Both the position numbers and the translations under genes were made by a program. Below the pieces are notes generated by a model. The model worked only from the letters and a program-made list of their open reading frames with translations. It did not search any database and was not told the origin of the DNA. This document shows, piece after piece, positions 1 through 8,215 of a stretch of DNA of 64,000 nt; positions within the stretch are counted from its first letter, which is position 1, and the number at the start of each line of letters is the position of its first letter. Source of the stretch: Leucobacter ruminantium. Its GTDB lineage: Bacteria > Actinomycetota > Actinomycetes > Actinomycetales > Microbacteriaceae. The stretch is taken from contig NZ_JAGDYL010000019.1 in the NCBI RefSeq assembly GCF_017565705.1, positions 1-64,000 on the forward strand, given 5' to 3'.

Positions 1-124
1 CCTCGACCACACGCCGATTGTCCTCGAACGGACGACCCTTACGTCCCTCATTCGATGGCAGCAAAGGTTCAACGCGTTCCCATTGATCGTTCGTGAACTG
101 CGTGAACCTCGACCGGCGAACCAT
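1..124 (-). CDS. IS5-family transposase, N-terminal fragment (partial)
   Basis: Reading from the ATG at 124 toward the edge gives about 41 residues beginning MVRRSRFTQFTNDQWERVEP, followed by LLPSNEGRKGRPFEDNRR. The pattern 'W-x2-x-EPLLP ... GRP-x-x-D-x-RR' is the N-terminal DUF4096 helix-turn-helix region of IS5-family transposases. That region recognises the element's ends before the DDE catalytic domain, which is off the window. The gene is cut by the window edge, so whether it is intact is unknown. Confidence 0.72.
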   Translation of the reverse strand, partial: MVRRSRFTQFTNDQWERVEPLLPSNEGRKGRPFEDNRRVVE

Positions 125-171
125 GATCCTCAGCCTGCCCGAACTTCACCGACTCATATAGGAGACACGCC
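1..171 (-). mobile_element. IS5-family insertion sequence, left-truncated by the window edge
   Basis: The sequence up to base 171 contains the start of a transposase gene on the minus strand. It ends in GGAGACACGCC, which read on the minus strand is GGCGTGTCTCC, a typical terminus for this family. The adjacent CTAG at 172-175 fits the CTAG/TNA-type target used by the IS427 group. The other end and the duplicated target lie outside the window, so completeness cannot be judged. Confidence 0.7.
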
Positions 172-555
172 CTAGCCCCTGCGGGCCGACGCGATATAGC
201 CGACCACGGCCCCGGCGACGCCGAACAGCACGGGCCAGACCCAGAAGATCCCGAAGTCGAGCAGCGCTGCGACGGCCGCGGCGAGCAGCAGCAGCTCGAC
301 GAGCGCCTGCCCGAAGCGGTCGGTGCGCAGCACTGGGCGGGGCGACAGGAACAACGCCCAGATCAGCACCGACAGCACGAGGAACCCGAGACCGGTGAGC
401 ACGCCCGGGAAGGGCAGCGGCCACGCGAGGAAGCCCCACACGGTGACCGCCGCGACGGCGACCAGCTGGAACAGGCCGCGCACGAGCTGCAGGGTCGCTG
501 CGGTGCGTGCGGACGAGGGCTGTGCGGTCACGGGGTGTTCGGAGGCGTTGGTCAC
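172..555 (-). CDS. YrdB-like (DUF2568) small membrane protein
   Basis: This 127-residue protein has four hydrophobic stretches of about 18-22 residues and a central SPRPVLRTD segment. That layout resembles the DUF2568/YrdB family of small inner-membrane proteins, whose function is unknown. The GTG start at 555 is supported by a TAGACT box on the same strand at 562-567, six bases upstream, as in a leaderless transcript. Its TAG stop (172-174) lies inside the CTAG bordering the insertion sequence, so the element landed exactly at the end of the gene and left the protein whole. Any terminator it had has been displaced. Family assignment is from pattern only. Confidence 0.7.
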   Translation of the reverse strand: MTNASEHPVTAQPSSARTAATLQLVRGLFQLVAVAAVTVWGFLAWPLPFPGVLTGLGFLVLSVLIWALFLSPRPVLRTDRFGQALVELLLLAAAVAALLDFGIFWVWPVLFGVAGAVVGYIASARRG

Positions 556-561
556 CCCGAC

Positions 562-567
562 AGTCTA
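562..567 (-). promoter_or_regulatory. -10 box TAGACT, leaderless start of the DUF2568 gene
   Basis: TAGACT on the minus strand is followed by six bases and then the GTG start codon. Transcription would begin at or next to the start codon. No Shine-Dalgarno sequence is present. Confidence 0.45.
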
Positions 568-675
568 CCCGCGACCGATCCCTCGTCTCTCATGAGACGG
601 GCGTGGGTGGTTCAGCGCGCACCGCGAGAAGTGGTCCATTGCTTGGTGGTGAGTTAGCGTCTTCTCATAGACCAG

Positions 676-2028
676 ATGGGTCTCGACATGGATCGCGGAG
701 GAGACGGAGTCACGGTGCCGGTGGTGAGAGGGATCCGCGCGCTCGACGAGCGCGGCGATTTCGGCGCGCCCGTCGACGTCTCGTGGGCTTCGGGCCGGTT
801 CCGCATCGGTGCGAGCGCCGAGCCCGCCCCCGGGAGCGGCATCGCGCACGGCAGCGACGAGATTGACGGCACGGGACTGTGGATGATCCCCGGCCTCGTC
901 GACGCCCACGCGCATCTCGCGTGGCACGCCTTCGACGCGGCCGACCGCGCGCTCCTGAGCGAATCCGAGACCGCCGCCGCGACCGATGCGGCGCTCGCGC
1001 GCCTGCTCGCGGCCGGCTTCACCTCGGTGCGAGACGCGGGCGGTCTCGCGCCGTCGCACCGCCCAGGCAACCCGTCGGACGATCCGCTCTCGATCCCCCG
1101 CCTGCAGCACTCCGTCACCATGATCGACCGCTCCGCCGCAGACGCCGCGGGCGGGATCGGCCCGGCCGTCGAGGCCGCGCTCGCGGCCGGCGCGAACTGG
1201 GTGAAGCTCGTCGCGACCGCCTCGGTCGCATCGCCTCCCGGCTCGGGTCTCGACCCCGTCTTCACACCCGGCGAGGTGCGCGACGCCGTGCGCCTGGCGG
1301 AGCAGGCAGGCGCGGGCGTGATGGTGCACGCGTGGGGCGGCGCCGCGATCGACGCCGCGATCGAGGCCGGGGCGCTCAGCATCGAGCACGGCATCTTCCT
1401 GACCGACGAGCAGGCGTGCCGCGCGGCCGAGCGGGGCATGACCCTTGTGCCGACGCTGCGCATCTACCGGCTCGTGCAGCGCATGATCGGCGAGGGATCC
1501 CTCCCCGCCGCATTCCGAGCCCGCGTCGACGAGGCCGTCTCCGCGCACCCGGCGGCCGTGCTGCGCGCCAGGGACGCGGGTCTCGCGCTCGCCGTCGGCA
1601 CCGACTCCGGCACCCCCGAGCAGCACGGCACGGGAGGCCGCGAGGTCGACGCGCTCGTCGCAGCGGGTCTCGCCCCGGAGGAGGCGCTCCTCGCGGCCAC
1701 GCGCGGCGGGGCAGAGTTGCTCGCCCGCGTCGCGCACGCCGATGACGCCCCTTCGGGCGTCATCGCCGACGGCGCGATCGCCGACGCGGTGATCCTGCGC
1801 CGCGACCCGCGCGACCCCGGCGCGCTCGGCGACCCCGACGCGGTCGTCGCCGTCATCCTCGGGGGTCGCGTCCTTGACCCGGCCGTCCTCCGCCCGGCAG
1901 GATCCCTCGCGGAAGGGGAGGGATCCCCCTCCCGCATCGCCGCGGCACCGCACGCCGCCTTGGACCACCCCGCACCCGGAGGCGCCCAGCGCCCCGCCAC
2001 CACCCGCACCCGAAAGGAACCGCAGTGA
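676..2028 (+). CDS. Amidohydrolase / imidazolonepropionase-like metallo-hydrolase
   Basis: This 450-residue protein has the metal-binding signature of the amidohydrolase superfamily. It shows DAHAH at 76-80, a likely carboxylated lysine at 177 (WVKLVA), histidines at 218 (VHAW) and 238 (IEHG), and an aspartate at 310 (GTDSG). Prolidase- or imidazolonepropionase-like members hydrolyse C-N bonds in small cyclic or peptide substrates. Its stop overlaps the GTG start of the adjacent peptide-binding lipoprotein (GTGA, 2025-2028), so the enzyme probably acts on what that transporter imports; this is inference. The start is uncertain: ATG 676 and ATG 688 both lack a clear ribosome site. The last roughly 40 residues are low-complexity and Pro/Ala/Arg-rich. 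Confidence 0.8.
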   Translation: MGLDMDRGGDGVTVPVVRGIRALDERGDFGAPVDVSWASGRFRIGASAEPAPGSGIAHGSDEIDGTGLWMIPGLVDAHAHLAWHAFDAADRALLSESETAAATDAALARLLAAGFTSVRDAGGLAPSHRPGNPSDDPLSIPRLQHSVTMIDRSAADAAGGIGPAVEAALAAGANWVKLVATASVASPPGSGLDPVFTPGEVRDAVRLAEQAGAGVMVHAWGGAAIDAAIEAGALSIEHGIFLTDEQACRAAERGMTLVPTLRIYRLVQRMIGEGSLPAAFRARVDEAVSAHPAAVLRARDAGLALAVGTDSGTPEQHGTGGREVDALVAAGLAPEEALLAATRGGAELLARVAHADDAPSGVIADGAIADAVILRRDPRDPGALGDPDAVVAVILGGRVLDPAVLRPAGSLAEGEGSPSRIAAAPHAALDHPAPGGAQRPATTRTRKEPQ

Positions 2029-3596
2029 CCAGCACACCCACCCCGAGGCGCAGACGCCTCGCCCTCGCGGCAGCCGCCGTGTCGGCGGCCCTCCTGCTCA
2101 GCGCCTGCTCGGGCGGCCGGACCGCCGAGCAGGCTCCCGCTGACGAGGCACCCGTCAGCGGAGGCACCCTCGTCTTCGGCCGCTCGGCCGCCGTGAACGA
2201 CCTCGACCTCAACCAGCAGATCACGGCGAACAACGCCTTCGCGATCGACAAGATCTTCGAACCGCTCGTCAGCTTCGACGAGAGCGGCGAGATCGTGCCG
2301 TGGCTGGCCGAGTACTCCGAGAGCGACGATGGCACGAGCTACGTCTTCACCCTGCGCGACGGCCTGAAGTTCTCGAACGGCGAGGACGTCACGCCGGACG
2401 ACGTGGTCTTCTCGCTCAATCGGCACCTGGAGGTCGAGGGGCCGCTGCCGCTCACCGCGCCCATCACCTCGATCGAGGCGACTGGAGAGCGCGAGGTGAC
2501 CATCACGCTCAGCGAGCCCTACACACCCTTCCTCTCGGAGTTGTCGAGCTTCTCCAACGGCATCTTCCCCGCAGACTTCGGCGGCGCGACCGAGGAGGAG
2601 TTCTTCCAGAAGCCCGTCGGCACCGGTCCGTTCGTCGTGCAGGAGTGGGATCCCACCGGCGACCTCACCTTCGTCAAGAACGAGCACTACTGGCAGGAGG
2701 GCCGCCCCTACATCGACGAGCTCGTCTACAAGTTCGTCGCCGATGACACGCAGCTGCGTCAGCAGCTCGCCGCCGGTCAGCTCGACGCGATCGACATCGT
2801 GCCTCCCTCGAACGCGGCCGAGGTCGGCGACTCCGCCGACACCGTGCTCTCGCAGACCCCGGGCTGGTCGACCGAGCAGGTCTTCTTCAACACGCAGCGC
2901 GAGCAGTTCGCCGACCCGCACGTGCGTCGGGCCATCGCCCACGCGCTCGACCGCGAGGGAATCACGGCCGCCACGACCTTCGGCACCGCCGAGGTCGCGA
3001 ACGTGCTGCTGCCGCCGAACGTCGCCTACTCGGCGAACGACGAGGGCTACGACCTCGCGTTCGACGTCGAGACGGCGAAGGACGAGCTCGCGAGGTCGCA
3101 GTACCCCGACGGCTTCGAGACGACGCTGCTGATCGCGAGCGGCAACTCGCAGCGCGCGCAGATCGCCCAGATCGTGCAGGACTCGCTCGCGAAGATCGGC
3201 ATCACCGTCAAGATCGAGCAGCTCGACATCGCCACCTTCCGCGAGCGGTTCAAGGCCTACGACTACGACTTCATGCTCAACAGCGGGCAGCTCGACTCGC
3301 CCGACCCCAACGGCTTCGTCACCTTCCAGGCCGACCCCGAGGGCTTCAGCAAGTCGTACTGGACGCACTTCACCGACGACCGCGTGACCGCACTCATGCA
3401 CGAGGGGCGCACGACGCCCGAGGGCGACGAGCGCGAGCGGGTCTACTTCGAGATCCAGAAGATCCTCGCCGACGAGGTGCCCTACATCCCGCTCTTCTTC
3501 CCGGCCAACCTGAAGGCGACGACCTCCGGCGTGCACGGCTTCACCGTGCTGCCGAACGGGTCGGTGCGCTTCCAGGACGCCTGGCTGAGCGCGTAG
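2025..3596 (+). CDS. Peptide ABC transporter substrate-binding lipoprotein (SBP family 5)
   Basis: This 523-residue solute-binding protein carries an Arg-rich signal peptide and the lipobox LLLSAC, with the lipidated cysteine at about residue 28. It should be anchored to the outer face of the membrane. The body shows family-5 features: a GGTLVFGRS start, DDGTSYVFTLRDGLKF and the GTGPFVV segment. These proteins bind di- or oligopeptides (or nickel) for Dpp/Opp importers. GTG 2025 overlaps the preceding stop, and AAAGGA lies eight bases upstream. A 26-bp perfect hairpin follows the gene, separating it from the permease genes. That would allow more binding protein than permease; this is inference. 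Confidence 0.92.
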   Translation: MTSTPTPRRRRLALAAAAVSAALLLSACSGGRTAEQAPADEAPVSGGTLVFGRSAAVNDLDLNQQITANNAFAIDKIFEPLVSFDESGEIVPWLAEYSESDDGTSYVFTLRDGLKFSNGEDVTPDDVVFSLNRHLEVEGPLPLTAPITSIEATGEREVTITLSEPYTPFLSELSSFSNGIFPADFGGATEEEFFQKPVGTGPFVVQEWDPTGDLTFVKNEHYWQEGRPYIDELVYKFVADDTQLRQQLAAGQLDAIDIVPPSNAAEVGDSADTVLSQTPGWSTEQVFFNTQREQFADPHVRRAIAHALDREGITAATTFGTAEVANVLLPPNVAYSANDEGYDLAFDVETAKDELARSQYPDGFETTLLIASGNSQRAQIAQIVQDSLAKIGITVKIEQLDIATFRERFKAYDYDFMLNSGQLDSPDPNGFVTFQADPEGFSKSYWTHFTDDRVTALMHEGRTTPEGDERERVYFEIQKILADEVPYIPLFFPANLKATTSGVHGFTVLPNGSVRFQDAWLSA

Positions 3597-3598
3597 CG

Positions 3599-3664
3599 CG
3601 GGGCGGGCCGGGTCGATTCGGGCCGGGTCGGGTCGGGTCGGGTCGGTTCGGTTCGGTTCGGGGC
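3599..3664. repeat. GGGTC/GGTTC pentamer tandem repeats
   Basis: After the binding-protein stop the sequence is a run of imperfect five-base units (GGGTC, then GGTTC) between about 3608 and 3661. It is short, non-coding and probably a slippage product; no function is evident. Confidence 0.6.
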
Positions 3665-3694
3665 GAGGGATCCCTCGCCCGGCCTCTCGCGAGT

Positions 3695-3753
3695 ACACCC
3701 GTTCCGTCCGACTACGCCCGAACAGTACGGGCGTAGTCGGACGGAACGGGTGT
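3695..3753. repeat. Perfect 26-bp inverted repeat with 7-base loop
   Basis: The arms 3695-3720 and 3728-3753 are perfectly complementary over 26 bases around the loop AACAGTA. The hairpin lies between the binding-protein gene and the permease gene. There is no T-run on either side, so it is not a classical terminator. It could block exonucleases or partly stop transcription, or be a small mobile repeat unit. Confidence 0.85.
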
Positions 3754-3785
3754 GCTCACGGTGTGCTCGTGAGGCGAACGAAAGT

Positions 3786-3791
3786 TAGGGT
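3786..3791 (+). promoter_or_regulatory. -10 box TAGGGT before the permease gene
   Basis: TAGGGT is followed by six bases and the GTG start at 3798. This is the same leaderless spacing seen at several other genes here. It suggests the permease/ATPase genes have their own promoter in addition to read-through. Confidence 0.4.
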
Positions 3792-3797
3792 GAAGCG

Positions 3798-4874
3798 GTG
3801 ACGAAGAACACGGTGCTGCGGGTGCTCGCGGCGACGGGCCTGCTGCTCGCGCGCGTGGTACCCGTGATGCTCGGCGTGGTCGTCGCGGTGTTCTTCCTGC
3901 TGCGGCTGGTACCGGGCGACCCTGCGACGATGATCCTCGGCGACCAGGCCACGTCGCGGTCCATCGCGGATCTCCGCGGTCGGCTCGGCCTCGACCAGCC
4001 GCTGTGGGATCAGTTCACCGCCTTCGTCGCCCAGGTGCTCACCCGTTTCGACACGGGCGACTCGCTCGTCTCGGGGGCGTCGACGCGGGAGATGATCCTC
4101 GCGAAGGCGCCGGTGAGCCTCGGCATCGTGGGCCTCGCCGTGCTGCTCGCGGTGCTCATCGCGGTGCCGCTCGCGCTCGCGGCGGCCCTCCGGAAGGACG
4201 GCTGGGTCGACCACGTCATCCGCGTGCTGCCGACGATCGGCATGGGCATGCCGCTCTTCTGGATCGGCCTGCTGCTCATCATCGTGTTCGCGGTCGAGTT
4301 CGAGTGGTTCCCGGTCGGCGGTGTCGGCGAGGGACCGGGCGAGCCGCTGCGCAGCCTCTTCCTCCCGGCCCTCGCGGTGGCACTCGGCATGGCGCCGCCG
4401 CTGATCCGCTCGCTCCGCGCCCAGCTCGTCGAGGTGCTGGCGTCCGACTTCGTGACAACGCTACGCGCCGCGGGCATCCCCGAGCGCGCGGTCGTGCTGC
4501 GCCACGTGCTGCGCGGAGCCGCGCTGCCGACGCTCACGCTGCTGAGCGTGAACACCGCCTACCTGATCGGGGGCACGCTCGTGGTGGAGAAGGTGTTCGG
4601 CATCAACGGGCTGGGCACCCTGCTCTTCACCTCGATCGGCAGTCGGGACTTCCCCGTGGTGCAGGGCATCGCGCTCTACTGCGCGGTCGCGGTGGTCGCC
4701 GTGACGACGCTCGCGGGCCTGCTGTCGGCGCTGCTCGACCCGCGGTTGCGCGCGGGTTCGGGGCGGGTGAGGGATCCGCTCCCGTCCGCCGTGGCGACGA
4801 CCTTCGATGCGCCGGTACACGCTCCGGGTCCCGTGACGGGAACGAACGACCCGGCGGCGGGAGACCCGCGATGA
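3798..4874 (+). CDS. Peptide ABC transporter permease, DppB type
   Basis: This 358-residue membrane protein begins with a long hydrophobic helix ending in the LVPGDPA motif typical of DppB/OppB permeases. About six membrane segments follow. A cytoplasmic loop (TTLRAAGIPERAVVLRHVL) matches the EAA-like motif that contacts the ATPase. It forms half of the membrane pore for peptides delivered by the upstream lipoprotein. Its last bases overlap the start of the fused partner (ATGA, 4871-4874), which indicates coupled translation. The C-terminal 45 residues are hydrophilic and unrelated to the family core. Confidence 0.9.
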   Translation: MTKNTVLRVLAATGLLLARVVPVMLGVVVAVFFLLRLVPGDPATMILGDQATSRSIADLRGRLGLDQPLWDQFTAFVAQVLTRFDTGDSLVSGASTREMILAKAPVSLGIVGLAVLLAVLIAVPLALAAALRKDGWVDHVIRVLPTIGMGMPLFWIGLLLIIVFAVEFEWFPVGGVGEGPGEPLRSLFLPALAVALGMAPPLIRSLRAQLVEVLASDFVTTLRAAGIPERAVVLRHVLRGAALPTLTLLSVNTAYLIGGTLVVEKVFGINGLGTLLFTSIGSRDFPVVQGIALYCAVAVVAVTTLAGLLSALLDPRLRAGSGRVRDPLPSAVATTFDAPVHAPGPVTGTNDPAAGDPR

Positions 4875-7579
4875 GCGCGCGCCGACCGGGCGGGCCTCCC
4901 GCGGGGATCGCCCGAGCGGCGACGCGCGCGGCACGGCCCGCGCGTCGCCGCGTCTCGCCGGCGCTCGTCGCCGGTGCGGTCCTCACCGCGCTCATCGTCG
5001 GGGCGGCGCTCCTCGCCCCGCTCGTCGCGCCCTACTCGCCGACCGAGCAGAACCTCTCCGCCGGGTTGCAGCCGCCATCCCTCGCGCACTGGTTCGGCAC
5101 CGACCAGCTGGGCCGCGACATCTTCTCGCGCGTGCTGTTCGCCGCCCGCACGGACCTGCGCATCGCGCTGCTGGCCGCGATCGCACCGTTCGCGATCGGC
5201 GTGCTCGTCGGGCTCCTCTCCGGCTACTTCGGCCGGGCGCTCGGCGGATTCGTCGGGTGGGCGGTCGACCGCGTCACCGACACCGTGATCGCCTTCCCCT
5301 TCTACGTGCTCGTGATCGCGATCGCCTTCGCGGTGGGCGCGGGCGAGGGCGGAATCGTGCTGACCTTCGCGCTCGTCGGCTGGGTCGGCTACGCGCGCGT
5401 GCTGGGCGCGATGACCGCGGCACTGCGCGACGCGGACTGGGTGCTGGCAGCACGCGGGGGCGGGCTCTCGCACGTGCGGGTGCTGCTGCGCCACGTGCTG
5501 CCGAACATCCTGCCGCAGGCGGTCGTGCTGCTCGCGACCGAGATCGTGCTGATCATGGTCGCGATCGTCACCCTCGGCTATCTCTCCCTCGGCATCCAGC
5601 CGCCCACGCCCGACTGGGGCACCATGATCCTCGACGGTCAGCCCTTCATCACCTCGGCCTGGTGGCTGTCGGCGATGCCGGGCCTCGCCGTCGTGGTGAC
5701 GGGCATCGCGTTCTCGCTGCTCGGGGACGGCACGGGCGACCTGCTGCGCATCGGCCGCGATCCCGCGCCGCGCCGCGCGCGCATTCCGCGCCGTGCGCGC
5801 CGCGCCACCGGTTCGGAGCCGACCGGGCTGCGGACGGGGGAGCTGCGCGTGCGCGGCCTGCGGGTCGAGAACCGCGAGGGATCGCCCCTCGTGGGCGGGC
5901 TCGACCTCGCAGTGGAACCCGGCGGTGCGCTCGGCATCGTGGGGGAGTCGGGCTCGGGGAAGAGCCTGACGCTGCGCGCCCTGCTCGGCATGATGCCGGC
6001 GGGCACCCGTGTCGCGTCGGGCGAGATCGGCGTCGGCGGTCGGGTCGGGATGGTGTTCCAGGATCCGCTGACCGCGCTCGACCCGCTCACCCGGGTGGGT
6101 GCGCAGCTGCGCGAGGCCGTCGCCGCGGCCGAACGGGATGGTGCGGACGGACGGCACGGGGCGGCCGGCCGGGGTGCCGCGGCCGGGAGGGGTGCGGCGG
6201 CCCGTGCGCGTGTCGCGGGAGCCGCCCGTCGGGGATCCCTCGCCGATCGCGCGCTCGAACTGCTGACCGCCGCGGGGCTGCCCGATCCGCAGCGCATCGC
6301 GCGCGCCTACCCGCACCAGCTCTCGGGCGGGCAGCGGCAGCGCGCGGTGATCGCGATGGCGCTCGCTGCGAACCCCGACGTGCTGCTCTGCGACGAACCC
6401 ACCACCGCCCTCGACGTGACCGTGCAGCGCCAGGTGCTCGAACTGCTCGCGCGGCTGCGCCGCGAGCGGGGGCTGACGCTCGTGTTCGTGAGCCACGACC
6501 TCGCCGTCGTCGCCGAGGTCTGCGAGCGGGTGCTCGTGATGCGAGCGGGCGCTGCGGTCGAGGAGGGGCGGATGGAGGAGGTCGTGAGGGATCCTCGTGC
6601 GCCCTACACCCGGGCCCTGCTCGATGCGCTGCCCGTGCTGCCGCCGCTCGATCCCTCGCCGGCGCCGCCGTCCGCACCGGGCTCCTCGCACGCCTCGGAT
6701 CCCGCCTCCGCGCCCGCGGCCACCCCCGCGCCGACCCCCGTGCACGCCCCGACTCTTGACGAGGGGTCGCGTTTGGGGGTTATCGGGGCTCCTAAACCCC
6801 CAAACGTGACCCCTCAAGGTAGGGAAGGCGGGGGCCGCGCCGGGGTACCGGTGCTCGAGGTCGACGCCGTCGACGTGCGCTACGGGCGCGCCGTTGCCGT
6901 GCGCGGTGCGACGCTCGCGGTCGCCGCGGGCGGTGCGCTGGGTCTCGTGGGGGAGTCGGGCTCCGGCAAGACGACGCTCGCCCGCGCGATCGTCGGCCAG
7001 CTGCCGGTGAGCGCGGGGAGCGTGCGGCTCGACGGCGTCCCGCTGCCGAGGCGGCGAGGCGCGATGCTGCGCCGGGCCGTGCAGCTGGTTCCGCAGGATC
7101 CCTATTCCTCCCTCAACCCCCGCATGACCGCGGGCGCGACCGTCGCCGAGCTCGCCGGAGCCGCGCGCGTGCCCGAACTGCTCGAACTGGTGCGCCTCGA
7201 CGCGGGCGTCGCGGGCGCCTACCCGCACGAGCTGTCGGGCGGGCAGCGGCAGCGGGTGGCGATCGCGCGAGCGCTCGCCGCGGCCCCCCGGGTGCTCGTC
7301 GCCGACGAGCCCACGAGTGCGCTCGACGTCTCCGTGCAGGCGGAGATCGTCGAGCTGCTTCGGGAGCTGCGGCGCGAGCTGGGCCTCGCGCTCGTCTTCG
7401 TGTCGCACGACCTGGCGGTGGTGCACCGGCTGTGCGATGAGGTCGCGGTGATGCGCGACGGTCGGATCGTCGAGCACGGCGGCCCCGACTTCTTCACGTC
7501 TCCGAGCGACCCGTACAGTCGGCGGCTGCTCGACGCGGTGCCGAGGCTCGCCGGAGCCGATGTCGGACCCCCTCGGTAG
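4871..7579 (+). CDS. Triple fusion: DppC-type permease + DppD-type + DppF-type ATPases
   Basis: One uninterrupted 902-residue reading frame encodes three subunits normally made separately. Residues 1 to about 300 are a DppC-type permease with a GTDQLGRD motif and an EAA loop. A first ATPase follows with Walker A GESGSGKS near 358, signature LSGGQRQR near 484 and CDEPTTALD near 505. A second ATPase has GESGSGKT near 693, LSGGQRQR near 787 and ADEPTSALD near 807. The insert between Walker A and signature of the first ATPase is Ala/Gly/Arg-rich. The linker between the ATPases (about 590-660) is Pro/Ala-rich and carries an in-frame inverted repeat (6761-6815). Both ATPases keep all catalytic motifs. 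Pairwise fusions of such subunits are known; a three-way fusion is unusual. No frameshift is visible. Confidence 0.92.
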   Translation: MSARRPGGPPAGIARAATRAARPARRRVSPALVAGAVLTALIVGAALLAPLVAPYSPTEQNLSAGLQPPSLAHWFGTDQLGRDIFSRVLFAARTDLRIALLAAIAPFAIGVLVGLLSGYFGRALGGFVGWAVDRVTDTVIAFPFYVLVIAIAFAVGAGEGGIVLTFALVGWVGYARVLGAMTAALRDADWVLAARGGGLSHVRVLLRHVLPNILPQAVVLLATEIVLIMVAIVTLGYLSLGIQPPTPDWGTMILDGQPFITSAWWLSAMPGLAVVVTGIAFSLLGDGTGDLLRIGRDPAPRRARIPRRARRATGSEPTGLRTGELRVRGLRVENREGSPLVGGLDLAVEPGGALGIVGESGSGKSLTLRALLGMMPAGTRVASGEIGVGGRVGMVFQDPLTALDPLTRVGAQLREAVAAAERDGADGRHGAAGRGAAAGRGAAARARVAGAARRGSLADRALELLTAAGLPDPQRIARAYPHQLSGGQRQRAVIAMALAANPDVLLCDEPTTALDVTVQRQVLELLARLRRERGLTLVFVSHDLAVVAEVCERVLVMRAGAAVEEGRMEEVVRDPRAPYTRALLDALPVLPPLDPSPAPPSAPGSSHASDPASAPAATPAPTPVHAPTLDEGSRLGVIGAPKPPNVTPQGREGGGRAGVPVLEVDAVDVRYGRAVAVRGATLAVAAGGALGLVGESGSGKTTLARAIVGQLPVSAGSVRLDGVPLPRRRGAMLRRAVQLVPQDPYSSLNPRMTAGATVAELAGAARVPELLELVRLDAGVAGAYPHELSGGQRQRVAIARALAAAPRVLVADEPTSALDVSVQAEIVELLRELRRELGLALVFVSHDLAVVHRLCDEVAVMRDGRIVEHGGPDFFTSPSDPYSRRLLDAVPRLAGADVGPPR
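6761..6815. repeat. 21-bp inverted repeat lodged inside the ATPase linker
   Basis: The arms 6761-6781 and 6795-6815 are complementary except at one position, around a 13-base loop. The element lies in the coding sequence of the Pro/Ala linker between the two ATPase domains. It is read through as the segment DEGSRLGVIGAPKPPNVTP. It is rich in G-runs and unlike the surrounding codon pattern, suggesting an inserted short repeat that kept the frame open. Confidence 0.75.
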
Positions 7580-7581
7580 AC
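7576..7581 (+). promoter_or_regulatory. -10 box TAGACT before the NfeD gene
   Basis: TAGACT overlaps the end of the ABC fusion gene. It lies about 30 bases before the NfeD start, which has its own Shine-Dalgarno (GAGGAGG). No good -35 is seen. Confidence 0.35.
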
Positions 7582-7610
7582 TGGGGCGGACCGAGCAGAG
7601 GAGGTGCGAG

Positions 7611-8204
7611 ATGGACGGCATCGTGTCGTGGGTCGAGCGGCTGCTCGACGGCTCGCTCATCGCGGGCGGCGTCTTCCTCGTGATCGGCATCGCCGGTGCG
7701 CTGCTGCTGCTCGTGTCGCTGCTGCTCGACGGCATCTTCGACGCGCTCGATTTCGGCGACGGTCCGCTCAGCCTCACGACGATCGCGGCGTTCACCGCGA
7801 TCTTCGGCTTCGCCGCCTTCGCCTGCGTGGGGGCGGGCATGAGCACTTCGCTCGCCTCGGTGCTCGGCGCCCTGGCCGGCCTGCTCGGCGGCGCTGCGGC
7901 GTGGTGGCTGACCAGGCTCATCCGCGGGGCGGAGTCGAACACGGCGGTGAGCGGAGACGAGCTCGTCGGCTCCGTCGGCTCGGTGGTGCTCGCCATCCCC
8001 GCGACGGGCCTCGGCGAGGTGGCGCTCGTGCGCCACGGCGAGCGCATCTCGCTCTCGGCGGTCTCCGACCGACCCATCGCCCGCGGTACCGCCGTTCGCA
8101 TCGTGCAGACGGTGACCTCCACCTCGGTGCGAGTCGAGCCGGTCGAGCCCGTGGCACCCGCGCCAGAGCAGTCGCCCCCAGACCCGAACCCACCGTCCGA
8201 CTGA
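7611..8204 (+). CDS. NfeD-like membrane protein
   Basis: This 197-residue protein has three to four N-terminal membrane helices. A C-terminal soluble part of about 65 residues starts at DELVGSVGSVV and resembles the small OB-fold of NfeD proteins. NfeD-like proteins are encoded with flotillin/SPFH partners and are thought to help organise membrane microdomains. Here the partner follows directly, 11 bases downstream. I chose ATG 7611 because GAGGAGG sits at 7599-7605; an in-frame upstream start would run into the preceding gene. The last 25 residues are Pro-rich. Confidence 0.8.
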   Translation: MDGIVSWVERLLDGSLIAGGVFLVIGIAGALLLLVSLLLDGIFDALDFGDGPLSLTTIAAFTAIFGFAAFACVGAGMSTSLASVLGALAGLLGGAAAWWLTRLIRGAESNTAVSGDELVGSVGSVVLAIPATGLGEVALVRHGERISLSAVSDRPIARGTAVRIVQTVTSTSVRVEPVEPVAPAPEQSPPDPNPPSD

Positions 8205-8215
8205 ACGGAGACTCC

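Noticed and set aside
1464-3698. 744-codon minus-strand frame opposite the binding protein
   Set aside because: Shadow of the lipoprotein gene, whose motifs are unambiguous.
7560-7610. Upstream start for the NfeD gene at 7560
   Set aside because: It would begin inside the ABC fusion gene and before the TAGACT box; ATG 7611 has a strong ribosome site.
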